DNA of 64,000 nucleotides from Moritella sp. (lineage in GTDB: Bacteria; Pseudomonadota; Gammaproteobacteria; Enterobacterales; Moritellaceae): the NCBI RefSeq assembly GCF_013215705.1, contig NZ_JABSQR010000012.1, positions 62,001 through 126,000 of the forward strand, given 5' to 3'. How positions within the stretch are numbered: position 1 is the stretch's first letter; each line of letters opens with the position of its first letter. Under the pieces are notes generated by a model that did not search any database, had not been told where the DNA came from, and saw only the letters and a list, made by a program, of their open reading frames with translations. Shown piece after piece: positions 9,063 through 19,343 of this stretch. The translations under genes and the position numbers were made by a program.

Positions 9063-9989
9063 TTATCTAGCTATTAAATATTTAACGACTCTTAAAGCAG
9101 AAAGTAAAACGATATTAAGGGGGAGCGACTTGATCAATAAAAATGTTTTACCTAGTTTCCGTCTAAAAAAAGTTTTGAATACATAGTATCCTAGCTGTTC
9201 TAACTCGAATGAATTCAATCTTTTATTATTAGTATAATGATTTAACTTGTCTACAATAGATTCAATTTCATGAAAGTTTTTATTTATAAAATAATTAGAA
9301 ATTTTTATAGCATCCAGTAAGTTAGATGTTTTGTTAACATTTGACAATGATAAAGAAAAATCTCTATAATAAAATAAATATTCATCTACATTTGTAATTT
9401 TCGCACCTGACTCATAAAAACGTACCCAAAGAAAATAATCTTCTGCTGAAATAAATTTATCATCAACATAAGACAATCCATTATTTTCAAGAAATGAACG
9501 CCTAAATGTCACAGAACCATGTGCGAATGGCACTGAACGAGAAAGAATTATAGCCTGATAATCAGGATTTGTTGAAACGACTATAGAATGCATTAAGTTA
9601 CTTTGTTCATCTATAACATGAAAGTGACAACCGCAAATATCAAACCCTAATTCTAAAATATCCACTTGTTTTTCTATACGATCCAATGAACTTATATCAT
9701 CAGCATCCATTCTTGATATATACTTACCAGAAGCAATAGAGATAGCTTCATTTAAAGTATATATTAAGCCTTTATTTTCTCGACTTAAAACTTTCACTCT
9801 AGAGTCTATCTCTGAAAAATATTTAATTTTACTTAAAGAATCATCGCTGGAGCCATCATCAATAACTATTATTTCTAAATTTTTATATGTTTGATTGCAT
9901 ACTGAACTCAATGCATCATGAATATATTTAGATGCATTATAAACAGGTATAATAACACTAACCAAAATATCTAATTTTTCACCCGTCAC
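9063..9989 (-). CDS. Glycosyltransferase family 2
   Basis: A 308-residue GT2: VSVIIPVYNASKYI at the N terminus, IIVIDDGSSDDS, and the DXD site MDADD near residue 95 followed by SSLDRIEKQ, then SAEDYFLWVR in the acceptor region. The start is a GTG at 9989; a good AAAAGGG Shine-Dalgarno sequence 7 bases upstream supports it. Such enzymes with MDADD are common O-antigen hexosyl or HexNAc transferases. It follows the GT11 gene with a gap of about 65 bp. Confidence 0.83.
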   Translation of the reverse strand: MTGEKLDILVSVIIPVYNASKYIHDALSSVCNQTYKNLEIIVIDDGSSDDSLSKIKYFSEIDSRVKVLSRENKGLIYTLNEAISIASGKYISRMDADDISSLDRIEKQVDILELGFDICGCHFHVIDEQSNLMHSIVVSTNPDYQAIILSRSVPFAHGSVTFRRSFLENNGLSYVDDKFISAEDYFLWVRFYESGAKITNVDEYLFYYRDFSLSLSNVNKTSNLLDAIKISNYFINKNFHEIESIVDKLNHYTNNKRLNSFELEQLGYYVFKTFFRRKLGKTFLLIKSLPLNIVLLSALRVVKYLIAR

Positions 9990-10054
9990 GATTAACCCTT
10001 TTAAAATATTTTACTCACGAGATCATGCTTCCACAGACCCTCACATTCGTATTA

Positions 10055-10924
10055 TTACAATTTAACCCATAAATGAGGAATTATATCCCCCGATTCTTTA
10101 GCCATATTATCATTTTCGAACCATTTTTTTGGTGTGATTATTACTTTACTTTCATTTTTATTCAACCAAGCTCCCCACCAACTAAATGTACTATTAGATA
10201 TAATTTGATGTTTACACTGCGACATCAAAATCATATCTACTTCTGGTCGTTCAGCACTACCCGTTACAAAATTCAATTTATAACCAAGTTCTAAGTTATT
10301 ACGGCACCACTCAATATCATCAGAAAATACAAAAAATTCACTTGAATCATCGAGTATATTATTTTCGCTCATATATGCGATAGCGCGAGAAAAGTATGCA
10401 CTGTCACAAGTACCATGTATACTATTCGCATATTGATTGGAAATATAATCACCACGACGAATATGGATTGATATACTATTAGTATTGTTTATTTTATGGC
10501 TTACTTTAGTTTCAATGTTATTTAAAGAATTTTTCAGGGTCAACTCTTCTAATAATTGAGTTCTTATAACTTCAAAATATTTTTCAGTTTGAAAATATCC
10601 GATTAGCGAACTTCCATTTTCCACATTGAGCACATCTTCATTAAATTCTAAATTACGCTCAAAATAATACTTGTTAAATACTTTTAATTTACTTACGTGT
10701 TTTTTAATTACATTCCTTTCTAATAAAGAACGAAGCAATTGTTTCTTAGACGAGAATATACCTTTACAATTAAATTCATTTAAACGTAAAGGATGTACAT
10801 CATAAGAATTAAACTCACTTACATCCAAAACAACCGAGGTATTAAGTTTTTCACTTAAGGCTCTTGCTGTTGCATATTGAAAAAGCTGATTACCTAATCC
10901 ACCCATTATTTTAATTTTTATCAA
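10055..10924 (-). CDS. GT11 family alpha-1,2-fucosyl/colitosyltransferase
   Basis: A 289-residue protein with the hallmark GT11 motifs: MGGLGNQLFQYATA at residues 7-20, HIRRGDY at 154-160 (the donor-binding motif), and ISNSTFSWWGAWL in the C-terminal third. GT11 enzymes use GDP-fucose or, in colitose-containing O-antigens, GDP-L-colitose, to make alpha-1,2 linkages onto galactose. The neighbouring GDP-colitose genes make colitose the likely donor here (inference). The frame starts at TTG 10924, one base beyond the GT10 stop, with an AGG 10 bases before; an ATG at 10906 would cut the conserved beta strand. Confidence 0.9.
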   Translation of the reverse strand: MIKIKIMGGLGNQLFQYATARALSEKLNTSVVLDVSEFNSYDVHPLRLNEFNCKGIFSSKKQLLRSLLERNVIKKHVSKLKVFNKYYFERNLEFNEDVLNVENGSSLIGYFQTEKYFEVIRTQLLEELTLKNSLNNIETKVSHKINNTNSISIHIRRGDYISNQYANSIHGTCDSAYFSRAIAYMSENNILDDSSEFFVFSDDIEWCRNNLELGYKLNFVTGSAERPEVDMILMSQCKHQIISNSTFSWWGAWLNKNESKVIITPKKWFENDNMAKESGDIIPHLWVKL

Positions 10925-10925
10925 T

Positions 10926-11954
10926 TTAGTGCCTATTTAAATCATCTAATACATGTTCCACAATCATATTTGCAAATGTTTCAGCTCTATAAGGCTTAGA
11001 CTTATCTGAAAATAAATAATCTGAAATATTATTTTGAATATCTACATATTGTTCTTTGGTCATATTTTTTAAATATAAATAAAGTTCTTCGTGAGTCTTA
11101 AACTGTCTACGATCAATAAAACAATTTTCAGGTATATGTTCAGTTATATTAGGAGCCCCCCAATAAATTGGTACACACCCCGCAAAAAAGCAATCAAATA
11201 CTTTCTCTGTTATATAGCCAGATATCATCTGTGCATTTTCATAACATATGGAAAACTTATAATTATGTAACGTATCTCGTTTACTATCGACCATTCCTTT
11301 ATATGAAGGATGCTTAACAGCTAGTTTTTTCGATAACAAGGGTGTTCTAGCTAAAAAGTAATTTAAATAACGATTTGCTGACACTCGGATTTCCCATCCT
11401 ACACCATAAAACTCAAAATCATGTGGAGCATTTTTTTCAAACCAACGAATCGTTTTTACTCGTTTAGAATAAAGTTCCATTTTATGATTTACTACTTTAT
11501 TTCCAGAAATCAAAGTACATAACGTCTTATCTTCAAACGGAAGTATACCCGTTTTATATATATTAATATTGTCTGGAAATTTATGGGAAAAATTCATTTT
11601 AAAATATTTTTTATTATCAACTAAATCATCATTCCATGTAAATATTTTAGTGAATTGTTCATGCTGCTTCAACTCCCATGAAAAAGATTTTATAACAGCA
11701 CTTTCAAATAAAAATAAATAAGAAAAATCTGAAGTTATTTTAACTCCCTTTACAGGGAGATCGAAATATATCGCAAATTTTGAACGTGAAGGATCATTAA
11801 TATCGCAAGTCGATAAATCAACATTGATTTCATTCAGTTTTTTTTTTAAAAGCCAACTACTATATAAACAATCATCTCTATTTATATACTCATTGTCTAA
11901 ATCAAACATTTTATTTTGTAGATAATAATCAACAACAAGCGAAGCTTTCAACAT
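10926..11954 (-). CDS. GT10 family alpha-1,3/1,4-fucosyl/colitosyltransferase
   Basis: A 342-residue GT-B enzyme of the fucosyltransferase 10 family. The diagnostic block is FSICYEN (residues 234-240) followed by YITEKVFD (247-254) and GCVPIYWGAP, the GDP-sugar site shared with Helicobacter FucT. I start it at ATG 11954, which shares its A with the upstream TAA (TAATG); an in-frame ATG at 11978 would overlap the FkbM gene by 25 bp. GT10 enzymes add fucose alpha-1,3 or alpha-1,4 to GlcNAc. No separate GDP-fucose pathway is seen, so GDP-colitose is the probable donor. Confidence 0.88.
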   Translation of the reverse strand: MLKASLVVDYYLQNKMFDLDNEYINRDDCLYSSWLLKKKLNEINVDLSTCDINDPSRSKFAIYFDLPVKGVKITSDFSYLFLFESAVIKSFSWELKQHEQFTKIFTWNDDLVDNKKYFKMNFSHKFPDNINIYKTGILPFEDKTLCTLISGNKVVNHKMELYSKRVKTIRWFEKNAPHDFEFYGVGWEIRVSANRYLNYFLARTPLLSKKLAVKHPSYKGMVDSKRDTLHNYKFSICYENAQMISGYITEKVFDCFFAGCVPIYWGAPNITEHIPENCFIDRRQFKTHEELYLYLKNMTKEQYVDIQNNISDYLFSDKSKPYRAETFANMIVEHVLDDLNRH

Positions 11955-12610
11955 TAAATACGCTCCCAATTTTCCCATACAAAGTAATAATCGTATGTAA
12001 GATGATGGGTTTCCTTTAACCGCTCTCGAATATCCTGTCGTAGCGATTTTGCTTCAGGAAAAAAATCATGGAATTGAATTTGTATATTTTTACACTTAGC
12101 GACAAGTCCTTGTTCGAACATCCGCTCGAGCAATTCAAACTCACCACCTTCAATGTTAATTTTAATTAAATCAATTTCATCAATTTTTTGATCTTCACAA
12201 AAAGTAGACACATCTTTCAACTGAATCAGCTCTTTTTCAATACCTGAACAAGCAATCGTACTGGACGCATCATTTTGTACTGTAATGTTCATTTCCTGAT
12301 CACTACCAGCAAGTCCATAATTGTAAGCTTTAATACTTTCAACACCTTGAAATTTAGTAACAATTTCATTATAAAACCCTTCGACAGGCTCAAATATAAA
12401 GATATTACAGCCATACTGATTATATATATTTTCAGCCCAATCACCTTTATACCCACCTATATCAAATACAACCGAATCTTTACTAAGTGGATAGTTTAAG
12501 CGTAGTGTTTTATCACCATCAGCACGGATCCACTGACGCATGGCCATATAGAACAAATCTTTTGTCAGCAATTTATACGCGTTTTTTAATTTATTTAAAA
12601 AATAACTCAT
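11954..12610 (-). CDS. FkbM family SAM-dependent methyltransferase
   Basis: A 218-residue protein with a class I methyltransferase motif I (VVFDIGGYKGDW), the acidic strand FIFEPVEGF, and the FkbM signature IDLIKINIEGGEFELL. FkbM-type enzymes O-methylate sugars and other small molecules. A strong AGGAAAG ribosome site precedes ATG 12610. It lies between colD and the GT10 gene and is coupled to the latter, so it most likely methylates a sugar hydroxyl in this repeat unit; which one is unknown. Confidence 0.85.
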   Translation of the reverse strand: MSYFLNKLKNAYKLLTKDLFYMAMRQWIRADGDKTLRLNYPLSKDSVVFDIGGYKGDWAENIYNQYGCNIFIFEPVEGFYNEIVTKFQGVESIKAYNYGLAGSDQEMNITVQNDASSTIACSGIEKELIQLKDVSTFCEDQKIDEIDLIKINIEGGEFELLERMFEQGLVAKCKNIQIQFHDFFPEAKSLRQDIRERLKETHHLTYDYYFVWENWERI

Positions 12611-12660
12611 CTTCTTTCCTTATAAAATATCAATACAAAAGTACTTTATTAGCTAAATAA

Positions 12661-13833
12661 CTAACAAAGTACTTTAGCTAATAACTTAATTTCAACGTCA
12701 ATATCATTTTGATGATTACCAACAAATAAACCATGCTTATCAATATATTCAGCATTCGCGACACTACCAGCAACTTCATAATCAAAATACTCTAGCACTT
12801 GTGTATTCTTAAGGAAATTACCCGTTACAATCGGACGGCATTCAATCCCATTTTTAACTAATAGTTTAATTAATTCTGCACGCGTATAAGGTGCATTTTC
12901 TTTTAATACTAACGAGAAACCAAACCAGCTACTTTGACCTGTTTCTTGTTGAATATCAATATAAGGATGGTTCGCAAATAATGATTGGAATAATTTTGCA
13001 TTGCGCTGTCTTATTGCAATAAAACCAGGTAATTTTTTCAATTGCTCGATACCCAGTGCACCACTCATTTCTAGTGGGCGGGCGTTATAACCAGGCAGCA
13101 TAAATTTAAATGATTCTTCAAATGGGTCATCACTTTTCTCACCGCTAACATGATTAAATTTCGGCAGGTTGCGTGTCCAACCATGTGCACGAATGCATAA
13201 CAGAATATGGTAAAGCTCTTCATCATCAGTAACAACACAACCGCCTTCCATCGTCGCGATATGGTGCGAGAAGAATGAACTGTATGTCCCCATGACGCCA
13301 AACGTACCCGCTTGCTTACCATCAAGTGTTGCACCCATCGATTCACAGTTATCTTCGAGAATAAAAATATCACGACCCGCAATAATTTCATTCATACGAT
13401 TATAATCGTTCGGGTTACCTAATAGATTAACGGACAGAATTGCGCGTGTTTTATCTGTAATAGCGGCTTCTAACTGATCAAGATCCATATTTAAGGTATT
13501 GCGATCGATATCAACAAATTTTACTTTTAAACCATATTGCTGCAATGGAAAATAAGTCGTTGACCAAGATACTACCGGCACAATAATTTCGTCACCGCGT
13601 TTTAGCTTAAATTTACTATTTTTTGTAAAGAATAAACTGGCAATCATTAATAAATTAGCCGTAGAACCTGAACTCACCATTAGCGCGTATTTAGAACCAA
13701 AAAATTTCGCAAAATCTTGTTCATATTGCGCGACATGTTTACCCATCGTAAACATGTCTGAATCGATGACACTTTGAATCGCGCCAAATTCACGCTCATC
13801 CCAGGTACTACTTGCTAGCGAATAATTAATCAT
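12661..13833 (-). CDS. colD: GDP-4-keto-6-deoxy-D-mannose 3-dehydratase (colitose synthesis)
   Basis: A 390-residue DegT/DnrJ/EryC1/StrS-fold PLP enzyme. The lysine that normally holds PLP is replaced: the loop reads SSFFSHHIATMEGG, with His190-His191 (numbered from ATG 13833). The pyridine-binding Asp161 (EDNCESMGA) is kept. A histidine at this place is the known hallmark of the 3-dehydratases ColD and RfbH/DdhC, as opposed to sugar aminotransferases. Being next to gmd and a GDP-sugar reductase points to ColD, which removes the C3 hydroxyl. I prefer ATG 13833 (GTGAG ribosome site) over an in-frame GTG at 13845; either start overlaps the colC end. Confidence 0.9.
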   Translation of the reverse strand: MINYSLASSTWDEREFGAIQSVIDSDMFTMGKHVAQYEQDFAKFFGSKYALMVSSGSTANLLMIASLFFTKNSKFKLKRGDEIIVPVVSWSTTYFPLQQYGLKVKFVDIDRNTLNMDLDQLEAAITDKTRAILSVNLLGNPNDYNRMNEIIAGRDIFILEDNCESMGATLDGKQAGTFGVMGTYSSFFSHHIATMEGGCVVTDDEELYHILLCIRAHGWTRNLPKFNHVSGEKSDDPFEESFKFMLPGYNARPLEMSGALGIEQLKKLPGFIAIRQRNAKLFQSLFANHPYIDIQQETGQSSWFGFSLVLKENAPYTRAELIKLLVKNGIECRPIVTGNFLKNTQVLEYFDYEVAGSVANAEYIDKHGLFVGNHQNDIDVEIKLLAKVLC

Positions 13834-14752
13834 TACAGTGCTCACTTACATAAAATTGATAGGTTTTCTTAATACCGGCGGTTAATGACGTTTTATAGCG
13901 CCAGCCAAATGCAGTTAATTTTGTATCATCAATTAACTTCTGTCTCATGCCGACAGGTTTACTTAAGTCATGCTTAAAGCTACCCGTAAAGCCAACCACA
14001 TCAGCGATCGCCTGGTAATATTCATTAATCGTATAGTCAGTGCCAAGGCCTACATTCAAGTTCTGTGGCATAGCCTCAAAACGTTCAATCGCGTAGAAAA
14101 TAAAGTCTGCAAGATCTTCCGCATACATAAACTCACGACGCGCTTCACCATCACCCCAGATATCTATTTCAGCTAATCCCGCTTTGGCCGCTTCGTCTAA
14201 TTTACGAATAACAGCAGGGATCATATGTGAATGATTCGGGTCAAACTTATCAAACTTACCGTATAAATTGCATGGGATAATGGTTTTATATATCAATGTC
14301 GCATCTTCTTTACTGATATATTCACACAAGCGCGTGCTTGCTACTTTTGCCAGCGCATAACCTTCATTCGTTGGCTCTAATTCACCTTTCAGAATTAACT
14401 CTTCTGACAGTGGATTAATCGCATCACGTGGATACATGCATGAACTGCTGAGATTTAAAAATTGCCTAACTTCCGCATCTTTCGCGGCAGTTAAAATATT
14501 CAATCCCATTTGCATATTTTCAACTAAAAACTTGACCGGTTCTGCCATATTAGCTTGAATACCGCCCACAACGCCCGCAGCATGAATGACCATATCTGGC
14601 TTATGTGCATGGAAATATTGGCGAACAGACTCCGCATCAAGTAAATTAAGTTCAGCACTACTCGGCGATAAAAATACATGTTGATGCTGGCTGGCAACCG
14701 CTAAAATATTTTTGCCAACCATGCCATTAGCACCAGTTAATAAAATTTTCAT
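13826..14752 (-). CDS. colC: GDP-L-colitose synthase (Fcl-like reductase/epimerase)
   Basis: A 308-residue SDR clearly related to GDP-L-fucose synthase: TGANGMVGKN near the N terminus, the SSSCMYPRDA block, NEGYALAKVA carrying the Tyr-xxx-Lys pair, and NLYGKFDKFDPNHSHMIPA. GDP-fucose synthase Fcl and GDP-colitose synthase ColC are hard to tell apart from motifs. The call rests on coupling to ColD (8 bp overlap), whose product is the ColC substrate. ColC epimerises C5 and reduces C4 of the 3-deoxy intermediate to give GDP-L-colitose. If ColD were inactive the same enzyme could give GDP-fucose. Confidence 0.8.
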   Translation of the reverse strand: MKILLTGANGMVGKNILAVASQHQHVFLSPSSAELNLLDAESVRQYFHAHKPDMVIHAAGVVGGIQANMAEPVKFLVENMQMGLNILTAAKDAEVRQFLNLSSSCMYPRDAINPLSEELILKGELEPTNEGYALAKVASTRLCEYISKEDATLIYKTIIPCNLYGKFDKFDPNHSHMIPAVIRKLDEAAKAGLAEIDIWGDGEARREFMYAEDLADFIFYAIERFEAMPQNLNVGLGTDYTINEYYQAIADVVGFTGSFKHDLSKPVGMRQKLIDDTKLTAFGWRYKTSLTAGIKKTYQFYVSEHCND

Positions 14753-14761
14753 TTAATCGAC

Positions 14762-15886
14762 CTATTCAACTGACACAGATGATGTATAACCATGCGCTTT
14801 TAAAATTGCATGTTTTTTGGCATTTTGTAGATCATTATCGACCATCTCTGCACACATTTCTTCAACCGTGATCTCTGGTACCCAGCCTAATATTTCTTTG
14901 GCTTTTGATGGATCACCCAGTAATGTTTCTACTTCAGCAGGACGGAAGTAGCGCGGATCAACTTTCACTATCACATCACCTATTTTCACTGCTGGCGCAT
15001 TCTCACCTGAAATTGATTTAACCGTTGCGACCTCATCCAGCCCGGTACCGGTAAACTCTAATTCAATACCGGCTTCTTCCGCTGATAATGAAACGAACTC
15101 GCGTACACTAATTTGTTTGCCTGTTGCAATCACAAAATCATCTGCTTTATCTTGCTGTAACATCATCCATTGCATGCGCACGTAATCTTTGGCATGACCC
15201 CAGTCACGTAGTGCATCCATATTACCAAGATACAAACACTTTTCTAAACCTTGGGAAATATTAGCGATCGCACGAGTAATTTTACGGGTTACAAAGGTTT
15301 CACCACGACGTGGGGATTCATGATTAAATAAAATACCATTGCACGCATACATACCATAAGATTCACGGTAGTTTACGACTATCCAGTAAGCGTACATTTT
15401 TGCTACTGCATACGGTGAACGCGGGTGAAAAGGGGTGGTTTCACGTTGTGGGATCTCTTGCACTTCACCGAACAGCTCAGAGGTCGATGCTTGGTAGAAC
15501 TTGGTCTTTTTCTCAAGTCCTAAAAAACGAATAGCTTCAAGTAAACGTAATGTACCCATTGCATCTACATCTGCGGTATATTCAGGGCATTCGAAAGAAA
15601 CAGCAACGTGTGACTGTGCGCCTAAATTATATACTTCATCAGGTTGCACTTCTTTAATGATACGGGTCAGATTTGATGAATCAGTTAAATCACCATAATG
15701 TAAGAAAAACTTCTGGTTTTTCTCGTGATTATCTTGAAAAATATGGTCAATACGGTCTGTATTTAATGATGATGCACGACGTTTAATACCGTGAACTTCA
15801 TAACCTTTTTCTAATAATAATTCTGCAAGGTATGAACCATCTTGACCTGTTACACCTGTGATTAACGCAACTTTATTCTTATTCAT
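14762..15886 (-). CDS. gmd: GDP-mannose 4,6-dehydratase
   Basis: A 374-residue extended SDR with [15 protein letters not shown] at the N terminus, RRASS, the [11 protein letters not shown] catalytic block, and [12 protein letters not shown] carrying the Tyr-xxx-Lys pair. This is canonical Gmd, producing GDP-4-keto-6-deoxymannose, the branch point for GDP-fucose, GDP-colitose and related sugars. It lies 9 bp before colC and 22 bp after manB. Confidence 0.96.
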   Translation of the reverse strand: MNKNKVALITGVTGQDGSYLAELLLEKGYEVHGIKRRASSLNTDRIDHIFQDNHEKNQKFFLHYGDLTDSSNLTRIIKEVQPDEVYNLGAQSHVAVSFECPEYTADVDAMGTLRLLEAIRFLGLEKKTKFYQASTSELFGEVQEIPQRETTPFHPRSPYAVAKMYAYWIVVNYRESYGMYACNGILFNHESPRRGETFVTRKITRAIANISQGLEKCLYLGNMDALRDWGHAKDYVRMQWMMLQQDKADDFVIATGKQISVREFVSLSAEEAGIELEFTGTGLDEVATVKSISGENAPAVKIGDVIVKVDPRYFRPAEVETLLGDPSKAKEILGWVPEITVEEMCAEMVDNDLQNAKKHAILKAHGYTSSVSVE

Positions 15887-15908
15887 TTGAATTCCTTAAC
15901 TTAAATCG

Positions 15909-17324
15909 TTACTTTCTTAATAACGCTAAAATATTTTTTGTTTTTTCATGCATTAATGCAATGTTTTGTTTTGATTCTACATTTAAACGAACTACAGGTT
16001 CGGTATTTGATGAACGCAAGTTAAAGCGCCAGTCAGCAAACTCTAGGCTAATGCCATCTGTTTCATCCACAACTAATGCATTCACTTCATATTCTGCACG
16101 CACTCTGGCAATAGCTTCAACTGGGTTCGCAAGCTTAGAGTTAATTTCACCTGATGATGGGTAGGCTTCAATACGCGCTTTCACAGTATCTGACAGTTTC
16201 ATGTTTTTCACACACAATAATTCTGTCACCAGTAACCAAGGGATCATACCAGAATCACAATAAGCAAAATCACGAAAGTAATGATGTGCACTCATTTCAC
16301 CACCGTATACCGCATCTTCTTTGCGCATACGTTCTTTAATGAAAGCGTGTCCAGTCTTAGACATGATTGCTACACCACCGTTCGCGTCTACGATATCGAT
16401 GGTATTCCAGCTTAAACGAGGATCGTGAATAATTTTAGCGCCACTTTTTCCTTGTAAAGCCTCTTTTTGTAAAAATGCTTCAGCTAATAAACCAACGATA
16501 TAGTAACCCTCGATAAACTCGCCATTTTCATCAAACAAGAAACAACGGTCAAAGTCACCGTCCCAGGCAATACCCATATCCGCATTATGCTCAATAACTG
16601 CATTAGCGGTATCCGCACGACAATCATCTAATAATGGGTTGGGGATACCGTTGGGGAAGTGACCATCAGCTTCATGATGTACTTTAATAAATTCAACAGG
16701 TATATTTAATGCTTTAAAGCGCAGCTCTAATTCATCGACAACATGACCTGCAGCGCCGTTACCTGAGTTAACAACCAGTTTAATCGGCTTAATGTTAGCA
16801 GGCGTAATGTATGTCATTAAGTGGTCAACATAAGCAGTTAATGTTGATTGCAGCGTTAACGTGCCACGTTCGCTTGCAACAACATCGACAAAATCATTTG
16901 CTTCTGCTAACGCTTGAATTTCACGTAGACCTGTATCACCACTAATGGGTTTTGAGTCCTCACGCACCAATTTCATACCGTTATAATCCATTGGATTATG
17001 ACTTGCTGTGACTTCTACACCGCCATCGATGCCAAGGTATTTTGTCGCAAAGTATATTTCTTCAGTGCCTGTCATACCGATATCGATAACATCGACACCC
17101 GAGTCCATTAGACCATTCGCTAATGCAAGTTTTAACTCTTCGGATGTTAGGCGAATATCACCACCAACAACGACTTTTTTTTGCGCTGTTGTTGAACACT
17201 TACTTTCTGAAAACAAATACTGACCAAAAGCACGACCAATACGATAGGCTATGTCATTGTTTAACTCTAAGCCTAATTGACCACGAATGTCATAAGCTTT
17301 AAATGCTGTTAATTTAGTTGTCAT
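15909..17324 (-). CDS. manB: Phosphomannomutase
   Basis: A 471-residue phosphohexomutase: phosphoserine loop TASHNP (Ser108), metal site DGDFDR, sugar-specificity loop [10 protein letters not shown], and C-terminal phosphate loop RSSNTEP. It interconverts mannose-6-phosphate and mannose-1-phosphate for the GDP-mannose supply. Length and motifs fit ManB/CpsG. Confidence 0.95.
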   Translation of the reverse strand: MTTKLTAFKAYDIRGQLGLELNNDIAYRIGRAFGQYLFSESKCSTTAQKKVVVGGDIRLTSEELKLALANGLMDSGVDVIDIGMTGTEEIYFATKYLGIDGGVEVTASHNPMDYNGMKLVREDSKPISGDTGLREIQALAEANDFVDVVASERGTLTLQSTLTAYVDHLMTYITPANIKPIKLVVNSGNGAAGHVVDELELRFKALNIPVEFIKVHHEADGHFPNGIPNPLLDDCRADTANAVIEHNADMGIAWDGDFDRCFLFDENGEFIEGYYIVGLLAEAFLQKEALQGKSGAKIIHDPRLSWNTIDIVDANGGVAIMSKTGHAFIKERMRKEDAVYGGEMSAHHYFRDFAYCDSGMIPWLLVTELLCVKNMKLSDTVKARIEAYPSSGEINSKLANPVEAIARVRAEYEVNALVVDETDGISLEFADWRFNLRSSNTEPVVRLNVESKQNIALMHEKTKNILALLRK

Positions 17325-17353
17325 ACTTTTACCTTAACGCTTAACCTTAATAC

Positions 17354-18769
17354 TTAAACTCTGCCATATTTATCATCGAAACGTACAATATCATCTTCAC
17401 CAAGGTAAGAACCTGTTTGCACTTCAATCAGTTCAAGAGGTAATACGCCAGGATTTTCTAATGCGTGAATTTGACCAAGAGGGATATATGTCGATTCATT
17501 TTCTGTTACTAAGAATGTTTTATCACCATTCGTTACTTTTGCAGTACCCGATACCACGATCCAGTGTTCTGCGCGGTGATGATGCATTTGAATTGATAGT
17601 TTAGCACCCGGTTTTACTGTAATACGTTTAACTTGATCGCGGTCACCAAAATCAAGTGAGTCATATTTCCCCCAAGGACGGTATACTTCTCGGTGTATCT
17701 TATGCTCTGTTCGTCCAGCTTGTTTGAGGAGATTAACAATTTTCTTTACATCTTGAACGCGGTCTTTATTGGCAACTAAAATCGCATCTTTTGTTTCAAC
17801 AACAACAATATTATCAATACCCAAAGTTGCAATAAGCTTATTCTCAGAGTAAAAGTAACCATTTGAAGAATCAACACTAATTACATCACCTTTAATGACA
17901 TTGTTATTTTCATCTTTTACAGAAACATCCCATAGTGCAGACCATGAACCAACATCACTCCAACCAGCATCCATTGGTACAACCACTACATCAGCACTTT
18001 TCTCCATTACTGCATAATCAATCGAATCGTCAGGACATAATTCAAATGCAGCTTTATCAACACGAATAAAGTCCATATCCGCATTGGATTCAGACATAGC
18101 ATCTACACACGCGGCAATAATTTCTGGATGATGAATTTTTAATTCTTCAATATAACGTGAGGCTTTAAACAAGAACATACCACTGTTCCAGTAATAATCA
18201 CCACTATCAAGATAACGTTGTGCAGTTCCTAAATCTGGTTTTTCTACAAACTGATTTACACTAAATGCAGCACCTTCAGCGTCACCTGCATTGATATAAC
18301 CATAGCCAGTTTCTGGTGACGTAGGTACGATACCGAATGTAACTAATTTACCTTCTTGAGCAAAAGGTAATGCTTTTTCAACTGATGATTGAAATGCAGC
18401 AGTATCTTCAATTAAATGGTCTGCTGCTAGCACGAGTAAAATAAGTTCTTCGTCTTGTTTCGCGGTCTTTAATGCTTGTAATGCAGCCAAAGCAATCGCA
18501 GGCGCTGTATTACGGCCAACAGGCTCTAATATAATACCACTATGCTCAAAACCACCTAAACGCAATTGCTCTGCAGCAATAAAGCGGTGTTCTTCATTAC
18601 AAATTAATAGTGGTGCTTGGTGTGGAATACCAGATAAACGAGCAACCGTTTGTTGTAGCATGGACAGATCACCCGAAACAGTTAAAAATTGTTTCGGATA
18701 TAGTTCGCGAGAAAGAGGCCACAACCGACTACCAGTGCCGCCCGCCATAATTACAGGTAAAATCATCAT
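17354..18769 (-). CDS. manC: Mannose-1-phosphate guanylyltransferase / mannose-6-phosphate isomerase
   Basis: A bifunctional ManC of about 471 residues. The N-terminal nucleotidyltransferase shows [20 protein letters not shown] and FVEKPD; the C-terminal cupin (type II PMI) shows [20 protein letters not shown] use ATG 18769, preceded by GGA, rather than the in-frame TTG at 18778. It supplies GDP-mannose to Gmd in the same operon. Confidence 0.95.
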   Translation of the reverse strand: MMILPVIMAGGTGSRLWPLSRELYPKQFLTVSGDLSMLQQTVARLSGIPHQAPLLICNEEHRFIAAEQLRLGGFEHSGIILEPVGRNTAPAIALAALQALKTAKQDEELILLVLAADHLIEDTAAFQSSVEKALPFAQEGKLVTFGIVPTSPETGYGYINAGDAEGAAFSVNQFVEKPDLGTAQRYLDSGDYYWNSGMFLFKASRYIEELKIHHPEIIAACVDAMSESNADMDFIRVDKAAFELCPDDSIDYAVMEKSADVVVVPMDAGWSDVGSWSALWDVSVKDENNNVIKGDVISVDSSNGYFYSENKLIATLGIDNIVVVETKDAILVANKDRVQDVKKIVNLLKQAGRTEHKIHREVYRPWGKYDSLDFGDRDQVKRITVKPGAKLSIQMHHHRAEHWIVVSGTAKVTNGDKTFLVTENESTYIPLGQIHALENPGVLPLELIEVQTGSYLGEDDIVRFDDKYGRV

Positions 18770-18804
18770 GAGTTCCAAAATCTAAAAGAATAAAGTCAAA
18801 AAGG

Positions 18805-19251
18805 TTATTCAAAATACCAACGAGTATGAGTATGTACATCTCGATGTTCAAGTAATTCGTTTATACTCATCCAAGTATATTGACTATGCTGTTCTGTTGG
18901 GAGTACTAGTTGAGCGTCATCAACAACAAGTCGATAACCAAGCGCAATATAATGAGTACTAAAATCATCACCAGTTACGTTATCTCTATAAAAATGCTCA
19001 AAGGGGCCAATGAGTTCAGCCTGAGATATATCAAATGCTTTACCTAGCTCATTTAATGTTAATCGTTTAAATGCGCTAGCCATTGATTCATCCTTTTGAA
19101 TACGCCCACCAGGTACAAACCAGTAACCTTTGGCAGGTCGATTAGTTCTCATCCCCAGCAAAACATTCCCTTCTTTATCTGTCACTATTAAATCAATAGA
19201 TATTAATGGTGTTGAAGCTATAATTTTTTTAAATAATTCTAAAGGTAACAT
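18805..19251 (-). CDS. gmm: GDP-mannose mannosyl hydrolase (Nudix)
   Basis: A 148-residue Nudix-related protein. The Nudix box reads GGRIQKDESMASAFKRL, which lacks the usual REUxEE glutamates; this loss is characteristic of the Gmm/NudD subfamily that hydrolyses GDP-mannose and GDP-glucose at the sugar carbon. WYFVPGGRI and HFYRDN also match. Gmm genes accompany gmd-manC-manB in colanic acid and colitose clusters, where they may adjust GDP-mannose levels. Confidence 0.92.
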   Translation of the reverse strand: MLPLELFKKIIASTPLISIDLIVTDKEGNVLLGMRTNRPAKGYWFVPGGRIQKDESMASAFKRLTLNELGKAFDISQAELIGPFEHFYRDNVTGDDFSTHYIALGYRLVVDDAQLVLPTEQHSQYTWMSINELLEHRDVHTHTRWYFE

Positions 19252-19343
19252 TATTAATTATCTTTTATAAACAACATTTCCACCTAAGGTTTATAGATCC
19301 CTCAAACCTGGTAGCATTCATTGTTAATTTTTAATAAAGAAAT

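Noticed and set aside
13071-13391. A 106-codon frame within colD
   Set aside because: Overlaps the conserved active-site region of colD in another frame; composition is that of a shadow.
13826-14752. Calling this gene GDP-L-fucose synthase (fcl)
   Set aside because: Motifs allow it, but coupling to a His-type 3-dehydratase makes GDP-colitose synthase the better call; kept as an alternative.
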